Position numbers and translations under genes: made by a program. Shown here piece by piece: positions 1-4,768 of a stretch of DNA of 5,956 bases. The notes under the pieces were generated by a model that had not been told where the DNA came from, did not search any database, and saw only the letters and a list, made by a program, of their open reading frames with translations. Source of the stretch: Candidatus Hecatellales archaeon (GTDB lineage Archaea > Thermoproteota > Bathyarchaeia > Hecatellales > Hecatellaceae); NCBI GenBank assembly GCA_003662485.1, contig QMYD01000071.1, positions 1 through 5,956 on the forward strand, read 5' to 3'. The first letter of the stretch is position 1; the number at the start of each line of letters is the position of its first letter.

Positions 1-83
1 ACGAGGCTGAGCTTTCCAGCCAGGAGAGAAACCGTAGCGGCTGTGAGTATCGCCTTAAGAAAGTCTCTTCGCCCTAAAGTCAT
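1..83 (-). CDS. N-terminus of a Tat-exported protein, probably [NiFe] hydrogenase small subunit (partial)
   Basis: The minus strand from an ATG at 83 gives 27 codons before the window ends. They read as a classic twin-arginine signal peptide: a short n-region with GRRDFLK at residues 4-10, then a hydrophobic stretch (AILTAATVSLLAG, 11-23), then a more polar region. Tat signals direct folded, cofactor-loaded proteins across the membrane. The RRxFLK form is typical of [NiFe] hydrogenase small subunits and other Fe-S or molybdenum proteins. The gene next upstream on the same strand is a hydrogenase maturation protease, so a hydrogenase small subunit is the best inference, but no Fe-S cysteine motif lies inside the window. 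An A/T-rich box about 30 nt upstream fits a short-leader or leaderless start, and AAGGTTGG just ahead of the ATG is a weak SD. Another Tat-dependent oxidoreductase subunit is possible. Confidence 0.65.
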   Translation of the reverse strand, partial: MTLGRRDFLKAILTAATVSLLAGKLSL

Positions 84-107
84 GGGAACCAACCTTATTT
101 TAAGTTG

Positions 108-119
108 CATTTAAAATCT
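108..119 (-). promoter_or_regulatory. Candidate TATA box for the Tat-signal gene
   Basis: On the minus strand this reads ATTTTAAATG and is centred about 31 nt before the ATG at 83. That spacing suits an archaeal promoter with a leaderless or very short-leader transcript. It lies in the 37-bp gap after the protease stop codon, so the downstream gene may have its own promoter as well as read-through from the protease. A second A/T box (94-104) is too close to the ATG to serve the same start. Confidence 0.35.
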
Positions 120-120
120 A

Positions 121-594
121 TTAATCGTTTTTCCCCAAAGTTTTAATAATTTCGAGCAAAAGCTGGTAAATCAGCTTGGGTAAACTCCTCCTAACGGGTT
201 CTGAAAGCCTCATCGAATATCCGGTTTCTAAGGGTTCGCATCCCAGGATGATTACCTCACCTGGAAGGCAGTTCAGCATCTTACCCAAACGTAGAATCTC
301 ATGGATGCCAGCCTCGTGGAGGCTGAGAACTCCGCTTTCTCCACCTTCAAGTTTTGGTGTGAAAACGTGGAGGGTTCCAGGCTTCGAGCCACGTCTAACA
401 GCATCTACAATGAGGAGTCTGCTGTAATCCTTCAGCCCGCCAAGTACTAGGTCGAAGAGGTTTGAGGACTCTCTAACCTCAACCTCTGCGGGAAGCCTCA
501 TATGCTGGAGAATTCTGACGGCGGTGGGGCCAAGCCCATCATCCCCCCTCAAAGGATTCCCAACACCAACCACGAGAATCCTACGATCCGGCAA
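121..594 (-). CDS. [NiFe] hydrogenase maturation protease (HycI/HybD family)
   Basis: This 157-aa cytoplasmic endopeptidase is predicted to cleave the C-terminal extension of the [NiFe] hydrogenase large subunit after nickel insertion. The family glycine-rich opening GVGNPLRGDDG is at residues 10-20. The three positions that bind nickel in HybD (Glu16, Asp62, His93) correspond here to D19 in RGDDG, D64 in IVDAV and H93 in SLHEAG, so the active centre looks intact. Length matches the family. The ATG at 594 places the motif at the usual distance from the N-terminus. No strong SD is visible, but a TATA-like box lies about 45-50 nt upstream. It precedes a Tat-signal gene on the same strand by 37 bp, which suggests a hydrogenase operon running off the left edge. 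Which hydrogenase group it serves cannot be told from the window. Confidence 0.93.
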   Translation of the reverse strand: MPDRRILVVGVGNPLRGDDGLGPTAVRILQHMRLPAEVEVRESSNLFDLVLGGLKDYSRLLIVDAVRRGSKPGTLHVFTPKLEGGESGVLSLHEAGIHEILRLGKMLNCLPGEVIILGCEPLETGYSMRLSEPVRRSLPKLIYQLLLEIIKTLGKND

Positions 595-635
595 TGGTGG
601 TTCCCCAGGCTGAAGGAGAGAGAGGCAGCCTATCC

Positions 636-648
636 CTAAAAATTTTTG
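636..648. promoter_or_regulatory. Shared A/T-rich divergent promoter element
   Basis: The near-palindrome AAAAATTTTT lies in the short gap between the hydrogenase protease (minus) and the small helix-turn-helix-like gene (plus). Read leftward it is about 48 nt from the protease ATG. Read rightward it is about 35 nt from the ATG at 679, which favours 679 over the TTG/ATG pair at 646/649 that lies on or beside the box itself. A single symmetrical TATA element could serve both genes. Confidence 0.4.
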
Positions 649-921
649 ATGGACAGCCTCCCTAGTGGAGTTCTGGGTATGGCTGAAAGAAAGCAGCCTA
701 GTGGAAGGTATTCGGAGAATCCTCTCTGGCCTCTCCTCGTGGAGGCGGTGAAGGCTCTACCCTCCTACCCCTACCATAAGGACTATGTTAGAAGCGTCCT
801 GCTCGCCGATAACCCGAATATCACCCCTGAAGAGGTTAAAATCAGGCTTGGAATACCGTTGGGTGAAGCCCTCGTCATCCTCTACGAGCTCTCCCAGGAG
901 AAGGAGGAAGGCTCAGGTTAA
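646..921 (+). CDS. Small conserved-looking protein with helix-turn-helix-like C-terminal half
   Basis: The frame is open for 91 codons from a TTG at 646 (ATG next, at 649). I favour the ATG at 679, giving 80 aa (MAERKQ...), because a GTGGAG SD-like stretch sits about 9 nt before it and the TATA-like box at 636-648 would place transcription start near 667. I do not recognise a named family. The second half has a turn of the form NPNITPEEVKIRLGIPLGEA (residues 56-75 of the long form) followed by a helix, which resembles a winged-helix or HTH recognition unit. The end is rich in Glu and Lys. It is divergent from the hydrogenase protease and overlaps the 3' end of dut tail-to-tail by 9 bp. A DNA-binding regulator is possible but unproven. 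No Cys or membrane segment is present. Confidence 0.7.
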   Translation: MMDSLPSGVLGMAERKQPSGRYSENPLWPLLVEAVKALPSYPYHKDYVRSVLLADNPNITPEEVKIRLGIPLGEALVILYELSQEKEEGSG

Positions 922-1431
922 ACCTTCCCTCTGGTAGGCTCCCCTATAAAGCCTGCTAGCAGGCCTACTAAGCCTAATGAAGACTAGCTGGCCTATCCTA
1001 GCGTTCAGCTTAAGTTTAAACCCGTGGGGGTTGTAAACGTTTAGGAGACCCTGCCCCCTCCCATGGTAGCCAGGATCCCAGACCGCCGTGTAAAGAATGG
1101 CACCACTCCTCATGAGGCTAGACCTTGGAAAGATTAGGGCTAGGAGGTTTGGTGGGAGCCTAACCACCTCATTATAGCGTACAAGGTATGCTCCGGGAGG
1201 AAGCCTCGTAAACCTTTCAGCCGAAAGCCTGATAGGTCTGAAGGGTGGAAGCCTCCTATCCTCGTCTTTGAAGCCTAAGCTGCCTGAACCCTTGAAGGCG
1301 AAAACCTCAGCGACTGTTAGCTCGAAGCCTGCGGGCTGAAGCTGCCTTTCCAAGTCTATGTAGCCCGACACGAGGGGCTGGGATGACTGGATTAGCCTCC
1401 TAATCTCCCCGCCTGAAAGTATGGAGCCCAA
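913..1431 (-). CDS. dut: dUTP diphosphatase, archaeal Dcd-fold type
   Basis: This 172-aa member of the trimeric dUTPase/dCTP deaminase superfamily should hydrolyse dUTP to dUMP and pyrophosphate, keeping uracil out of DNA and supplying dUMP for dTMP synthesis. Landmarks are LQPAGFELTV (31-40), the phosphate-binding PRSSLMRSG (102-110), the Asp-containing motif AVWDPGYHGRGQG (116-128, D119), NPHG (134-137) and a C-terminal YQREG (166-170). In dCTP deaminases the segment after the PG motif carries a catalytic Glu (LEFYN in E. coli, from memory). Here it reads LNVYN, so deamination is unlikely and a pure dUTPase is the better call. The start is TTG at 1431, since no ATG or GTG lies near the family N-terminus; it falls 2 nt after the TGA of the upstream membrane protein, suggesting translational coupling. 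The 3' end overlaps the convergent small gene by 9 bp. Confidence 0.88.
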   Translation of the reverse strand: MGSILSGGEIRRLIQSSQPLVSGYIDLERQLQPAGFELTVAEVFAFKGSGSLGFKDEDRRLPPFRPIRLSAERFTRLPPGAYLVRYNEVVRLPPNLLALIFPRSSLMRSGAILYTAVWDPGYHGRGQGLLNVYNPHGFKLKLNARIGQLVFIRLSRPASRLYRGAYQREGLT

Positions 1432-1433
1432 TT

Positions 1434-2231
1434 TCAGTCTGGTGAAACCGTAAGCTTCACTAGGGCTTCAGCCCCCTCCACGGGGACATCGTCAGCCGTG
1501 TAAAGCTGAATTCTAATGGGGTACTGGCCTGGAGGAGTTTCCGAGCTTGTCGCCACCGTAACCGAGTATTCGCTTGACAAGCCTTTAGGCCCAATCCTTT
1601 CGATTTCAACCTCGCAGGGGGAAATGGTTAAACCTTCAGGCTTAAGCTCCAAGGAGATTTTCGCCTTAATCCCGCCGTAAATCACCTTCTCGCTGAGGCT
1701 TTTCACCCTGAAGTGGAGGGTGGTGGAATCCCCCCTCTTCACACCGCTTTTCCCAAACAAGTTGAAAAGGTCGGTCTTCCAGCCTACATCTCTAACCTCA
1801 ACCCTGGGCAAAACGTAGATACGCTTTTTAACCGCCTGGGAGTAGCGTTCACCCCCGCAAGCATATTTAAGCCTAAATCTGGCTTGATAGTCGCCATAGT
1901 CCACGTCTAGGACTGAAATTTTCCCCTTAACCTCCTTAACCTCCCCAGGGTTAATATTGAAGGATGGAGCCTCCACCTTAAAGACGCTGCCTTCAACAAG
2001 CACCTCCACGTTTTCAGCCGTGCTCCCCCCAAGGTTTGAAACCTTCAAAACTATTTCACCGCTTCCACCAGCCTTAAGCCTCTCTGGGCATTTAACCTCA
2101 AAGCTTAGCTTAGCCGGATTTGAAGGGTTGTAGGTTTTATGGAGGAAGTCAAGGGGGTTAAGGTAGAAGGTGGCCGCTAAAACAGCAGCCAATAGGAGAA
2201 TCGCTAAGCCTACTGCAAGCCTTCCAGCCAT
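1434..2231 (-). CDS. Membrane-anchored protein with two Ig-like/CARDB-type extracytoplasmic domains
   Basis: This 265-aa protein starts at an ATG. A single hydrophobic helix (about residues 4-24) acts as an uncleaved anchor or signal, after which the chain should lie outside the cell. Residues about 40-145 form one beta-rich segment (a NLGGSTAENVEVLVEG stretch typical of CARDB/NEW3-like folds) with Cys at 48 and near 125 that could pair. Residues about 146-265 form a second, with the signature TPPGQYPIRIQL near the end; such domains are common in archaeal surface proteins and mediate adhesion or assembly. No catalytic motif is seen. It ends 2 nt before the dUTPase start, which implies co-transcription, though no functional link between them is obvious. 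The exact function is unknown. Its own promoter may be the A/T box at 2344-2356 or a weaker one near 2274-2285. Confidence 0.8.
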   Translation of the reverse strand: MAGRLAVGLAILLLAAVLAATFYLNPLDFLHKTYNPSNPAKLSFEVKCPERLKAGGSGEIVLKVSNLGGSTAENVEVLVEGSVFKVEAPSFNINPGEVKEVKGKISVLDVDYGDYQARFRLKYACGGERYSQAVKKRIYVLPRVEVRDVGWKTDLFNLFGKSGVKRGDSTTLHFRVKSLSEKVIYGGIKAKISLELKPEGLTISPCEVEIERIGPKGLSSEYSVTVATSSETPPGQYPIRIQLYTADDVPVEGAEALVKLTVSPD

Positions 2232-2343
2232 TTGATTTCAGCCCTAAACGAGAGAGGGATGGCTGAAAATTCTCATAATGGTTGCTGAGGGAATTGGGGC
2301 GGGAGAGAAGCCCTCCAAAATCAGTGTTAGGAGAGCTCTAAGG

Positions 2344-2356
2344 CTAAATTTAAACG
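2344..2356. promoter_or_regulatory. Symmetrical A/T-rich box, possible TATA element in either direction
   Basis: The core CTAAATTTAAACG is nearly palindromic. Rightward it would start transcription near 2376, just before the GGGAGG SD at 2384. Leftward it would give the membrane-protein/dut operon a leader of about 90 nt. The call rests only on composition and spacing. Confidence 0.25.
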
Positions 2357-2383
2357 GAAAACTCAATTTTCAAACCCCTTTCA

Positions 2384-2399
2384 GGGAGGAATATGCATG
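2384..2399 (+). promoter_or_regulatory. Strong SD followed by two ATGs upstream of the ThiI-like gene
   Basis: GGGAGG at 2384-2389 is the best Shine-Dalgarno match in the window. It precedes ATG 2393 (8 codons, then TAG at 2417) and ATG 2397 (5 codons, then TAG at 2412). The 2393 frame is the frame of the ThiI-like gene, separated from it only by that TAG. It could be a short leader ORF, a decayed former start, or a start joined to the gene if TAG is decoded. Confidence 0.35.
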
Positions 2400-2428
2400 G
2401 TTTTTCCCATCTAGCGTAGGGAAACCGC

Positions 2429-2437
2429 CTTTATACT
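2429..2437 (+). promoter_or_regulatory. TATA box for the ThiI-like gene
   Basis: CTTTATACT is centred about 29 nt before the TTG at 2462, the distance expected when archaeal transcription begins at or just before the start codon. It supports a leaderless start at 2462, which also matches where ThiI proteins normally begin. Confidence 0.5.
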
Positions 2438-2461
2438 CTTAAGACACGATTAAAATTTGGG

Positions 2462-3592
2462 TTGACCAGTTTAAAGCCGAACCTTCTGCTGGTAGCCTAC
2501 TCAGAGCTAGCTCTGAAAAGCCCTGCAGTCAGGAGAAGGCTTGAAATGCTACTGGCAAGCCAGGTTAGGAGGAAGCTTGAAAGAGCTGGCTTCAAGGCTG
2601 GAAGGGGATGGAAGGAGGGTGGAAGAATCTTCCTCACGCAGGATGAAGCCGAACTTTCCGCTCCAATTGCAGCTCGAGTTTTCGGCGTGGAGTATGTGGC
2701 TCCAGCGGTTAGGGTTGAAGCAAGCCTTGAAGCCATGGCTTCCAAGGTTCAAAGCCTGCTTGAGGGTAGGGTAGAGGAGGGGATGAGATTTGCGGTTAGG
2801 GCTAGGAGAATAGGCTTCCACCCTTACACGAGTAGGGATGTGGAGGCTGAGATAGGGAGGAGGCTTCTCCAAGCCTACCCCAACCTTAAAGTAGACTTGG
2901 AAAATCCCCAGCTCACCATTCACGTAGAGGTTAGGGGTGGAAATGCCTATCTTTACCTAGATGTTTTCAGGGGGCCTGGAGGGCTACCCCTAGGAAGCCA
3001 GGGGAGGGCGTTAGCCATCCTAGATGGCGCAAATGCTGCGGCAGCCTGCTGGCTGGCTATGAGGAGAGGCCTCCACCCCATCCTCCTAATTCCAAGCGAA
3101 AACCAGGAGAAGCTTAGAGATACCTTGAAGCTAGCTGGGAGGCTGGCCTCTTGGACCCCTCAGGGAAGCCTTAAAACCTACATCTTAACCCTGAGCCGAA
3201 CCAGGGGGAGGCTTGAAGAGGCTAGCCCAGAGTTGAGAGACCTGCTCTATGAAATGGTTAAAGCTCATGCGGGTGGAAGCCTGGCGGAAAGACTCAGGGT
3301 TAAAGCCTTAATCTTGGGCTTAAACCTTAAGCGAGGCTTGGAGGCTGAGCTGGCCCTCTTAAAGGCTTTGAAGGGAAGCCTCCGCCAGCTCGTTTTAACA
3401 CCGCTAGCCGCACTAACGGAGGCAGCTGAAGCCTTCAAGGTTTTAAACTTAAGAGAGGAGTTGGAGGCTTTCCCCTCCAGCCCGAAGGCTTCAAGGCTGA
3501 GCGAGGTCTTTGAAAGTTTAAAGCTTTGGGAGGCCCTCATGGAAGACTTAAAGGGTTTAAGGGAGATTAGGGTGGAGGCCGAGGAGGCTTAA
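2462..3592 (+). CDS. ThiI-like THUMP protein with degenerate PP-loop domain (probable pseudoenzyme)
   Basis: This 376-aa protein has the ThiI layout. An N-terminal ferredoxin-like segment opens with the conserved SELALKS (residues 14-20). A THUMP RNA-binding domain (about 75-170) ends in the ThiI signature GGLPLGSQGRALAIL (173-187). A region matching the ATP-pyrophosphatase domain follows. True ThiI activates the tRNA U8 carbonyl with ATP through an SGGxDS PP-loop and transfers sulfur through cysteines. Here the loop reads DGANAA (188-193): Ser, the second Gly and the Asp are lost. The only Cys is C196, and the late Cys-bearing segment reads FPSSP (337-341). The fold appears kept but 4-thiouridine synthesis is very unlikely, so tRNA binding or a partner-protein role is inferred. 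The start is TTG with a TATA box 29 nt upstream. The 3' end overlaps the convergent glycosyltransferase by 36 bp. Confidence 0.82.
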   Translation: MTSLKPNLLLVAYSELALKSPAVRRRLEMLLASQVRRKLERAGFKAGRGWKEGGRIFLTQDEAELSAPIAARVFGVEYVAPAVRVEASLEAMASKVQSLLEGRVEEGMRFAVRARRIGFHPYTSRDVEAEIGRRLLQAYPNLKVDLENPQLTIHVEVRGGNAYLYLDVFRGPGGLPLGSQGRALAILDGANAAAACWLAMRRGLHPILLIPSENQEKLRDTLKLAGRLASWTPQGSLKTYILTLSRTRGRLEEASPELRDLLYEMVKAHAGGSLAERLRVKALILGLNLKRGLEAELALLKALKGSLRQLVLTPLAALTEAAEAFKVLNLREELEAFPSSPKASRLSEVFESLKLWEALMEDLKGLREIRVEAEEA

Positions 3593-4165
3593 GGCTTCCT
3601 CCACCACGGCTTCGACGCCTCTAAGCTTCCCCGCTTCCCTTCCAATCCTTTCAGCTCTACGCTTGCAGGCTTCATCCCCAAGCATTTCAACGATTAGGGA
3701 GTGAAGTTTCTCCTTTGAGAGGTATCTGGGGTCTAGGGCTTTGGCCACCCCAAGCCTCACCGCCTTCCTTGCATTAAAAATCTGTTCGGTCTGCTCTTGG
3801 GTTGGGATTAGGAGGAGGGGTTTCCCGTAGGCTAGGGCCTGCGTAATCGTTCCATGACTGCTCCTGCTCAAAACGAGGTCGCAGGCCTTCAACATTTTAA
3901 ACCTGTCCGGAAGCCAGCTGTAAACCTTCACTTTCCCCCCACCCCCCTCAAAGTCTCCATAACCTCCAAGCGACAAAGCCACCTGGAAGCCTTCAGGAGG
4001 ATTTGAGAAAAGCTTTAGGAGTTTGGAGCCAAGCCACCACCGCTCATGGTAGGGGCCGCTCACCGAAGCATAGACGAGAGGCTCATCAGGGTTAAAGCCG
4101 AACTGCTTTTTCAATTCCTCCTGGCTTCCAATTTCCTCAGGCTTGAAGGGGAGAAGGGGGCCCAC
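3557..4165 (-). CDS. Glycosyltransferase, C-terminal (donor-binding) half of a MurG-like GT-B enzyme
   Basis: This stretch of 202 codons begins at GTG 4165, directly after a TAG and in the same frame as the N-terminal half. It opens with GPLLPF, the interdomain linker of the family, then the second Rossmann-like domain: VYASVSG (31-37), ALSLGGYG (63-70) and the nucleotide-sugar region, with D96 and SRSSHGTITQALAYGKPLLLIP (100-121, motif residues H104, G105, T106 and G114-K115-P116), followed by EQTEQIFNA (124-132). These match GT28/MurG-like and archaeal MJ1255-like transferases. The donor domain looks intact. Independent translation is doubtful: no well-spaced SD precedes the GTG (AGGT abuts it), and a lone C-domain would lack the acceptor half. 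It is best read as the second part of one gene running from 4753 to 3557. Donor and acceptor are unknown. Confidence 0.8.
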   Translation of the reverse strand: MGPLLPFKPEEIGSQEELKKQFGFNPDEPLVYASVSGPYHERWWLGSKLLKLFSNPPEGFQVALSLGGYGDFEGGGGKVKVYSWLPDRFKMLKACDLVLSRSSHGTITQALAYGKPLLLIPTQEQTEQIFNARKAVRLGVAKALDPRYLSKEKLHSLIVEMLGDEACKRRAERIGREAGKLRGVEAVVEEALSLLGLHPNLP

Positions 4166-4168
4166 CTA
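4166..4168 (-). other. In-frame TAG splitting the glycosyltransferase gene
   Basis: The minus-strand codons read ...AAA ATC AGG TAG GTG GGC CCC..., that is KIR-stop-VGPLL. Both flanking frames are the same frame and align to one GT-B protein. Related enzymes usually have an aromatic residue here, as in (R)YVGPLL, so TAG is one base from the expected TAT or TAC. Possibilities are a recent nonsense mutation, a sequencing or assembly error, or decoding of TAG (pyrrolysine or suppression). Confidence 0.85.
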
Positions 4169-4753
4169 CCTGATTTTACGTTTGAGGGCTGGGGGAGCTC
4201 TAAGGTTCTCCCCAGAAATAGTGTAAGGTGGCGGGAAATCTGGAATCAGGATTCTATCGCTTAAACCCCAGCCTGGCTCGATAAAGCCGTGGGAGAAGAA
4301 GTCTGAAAACCTGAAAAGCCTTGGGTAGTGGATGAGCCCCGGAGCTATAATTCTAAGCTGGTTTAGAATGGTTAGGATGGGTTTCCCGAGGAGTCTCCCA
4401 GCCACCACTGTTGAAAGCCTTGTATCCGAAATGATGAGGTCAGGCTTGAAGGAGGCAGCCTGCCTAAGCTCGAAGGCCACCTGCTCAGCGAAGCGGAATA
4501 GGAGGCGGCCGCTAAGCCACTTCATGGTTCTCCAAGGATCAACGGTTCCATCAGGCCAAGTCCAATAGCTGAAGGCTGGAGCCTCGGCAAACCGCACCCC
4601 TTCCTTGCTAAGTCTGGGAAGGCCGTCCAAGTAGGAGGAAAAGAAGAATTCGAAGCCTCCTAAACTCTTAAGTCTCCCATAGACTTCTAGGCATCGGCTT
4701 ATGTGGCCGAGGCCAAGCCCGCAGGCTGAGAAATATATTTTGGCTTTGGCCAA
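4166..4753 (-). CDS. Glycosyltransferase, N-terminal (acceptor-side) half of a MurG-like GT-B enzyme
   Basis: This stretch of 195 codons runs from TTG 4753 to the in-frame TAG. The start fits the family: a first beta strand (KIYFSACG, 5-12) leads to the glycine-rich loop GLGLGHISR (12-20), which in GT-B enzymes contacts the acceptor phosphate or donor. The rest is a Rossmann-like fold with DLIISDTRLSTVVAGRLLGKP (105-125; D110 at the end of the strand) and ends at the interdomain linker LKRKIR. With the 202 codons after the TAG the whole gene is about 398 codons, near the usual 350-400 of the family. It lies 15 nt after the AMMECR1 stop, so it is the last member of the Mut7-C/AMMECR1 operon. 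A short purine-rich stretch (AAGAGGG) precedes the TTG. If TAG is a true stop, this half alone would lack sugar-donor binding. Confidence 0.82.
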   Translation of the reverse strand: MAKAKIYFSACGLGLGHISRCLEVYGRLKSLGGFEFFFSSYLDGLPRLSKEGVRFAEAPAFSYWTWPDGTVDPWRTMKWLSGRLLFRFAEQVAFELRQAASFKPDLIISDTRLSTVVAGRLLGKPILTILNQLRIIAPGLIHYPRLFRFSDFFSHGFIEPGWGLSDRILIPDFPPPYTISGENLRAPPALKRKIR

Positions 4754-4768
4754 GCCCTCTTAGCGCCC

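Larger units (their letters stand above)
2232..2461. other. Intergenic region between divergent genes
   Basis: These 230 bp separate the membrane protein (minus) from the ThiI-like gene (plus). They hold a symmetrical A/T box (2344-2356), a strong SD-like GGGAGG (2384-2389) followed by two ATGs (2393, 2397), and a TATA box (2429-2437) well placed for the ThiI-like gene. I see no tRNA, repeat array or convincing riboswitch. A 54-codon open frame (2278-2442) is judged doubtful because the promoter elements lie inside it. Confidence 0.6.

Noticed and set aside
913..1431. Annotation as dCTP deaminase
   Set aside because: The catalytic Glu position is Asn, and the GRGQGLL...NPHG pattern fits archaeal dUTPases better.
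2411..2422. TPP-riboswitch-like 3' fragment (TAGCGTAGGGA) upstream of a ThiI-like gene
   Set aside because: Only this short piece resembles the conserved AGCGUAGGGA element. The CUGAGA helix and the GAACCUGAU segment are absent, and a TATA box lies immediately downstream, so the piece would not be in the leader of the main transcript.
2278..2442. 54-codon open frame from ATG 2278 in the intergenic region
   Set aside because: It has no SD, recognisable family or promoter of its own, and it contains both the symmetrical A/T box and the TATA box of the ThiI-like gene.
2549..2923. 124-codon minus-strand open frame inside the ThiI-like gene
   Set aside because: It is antisense to a homologous THUMP domain, with no recognisable motif or promoter.
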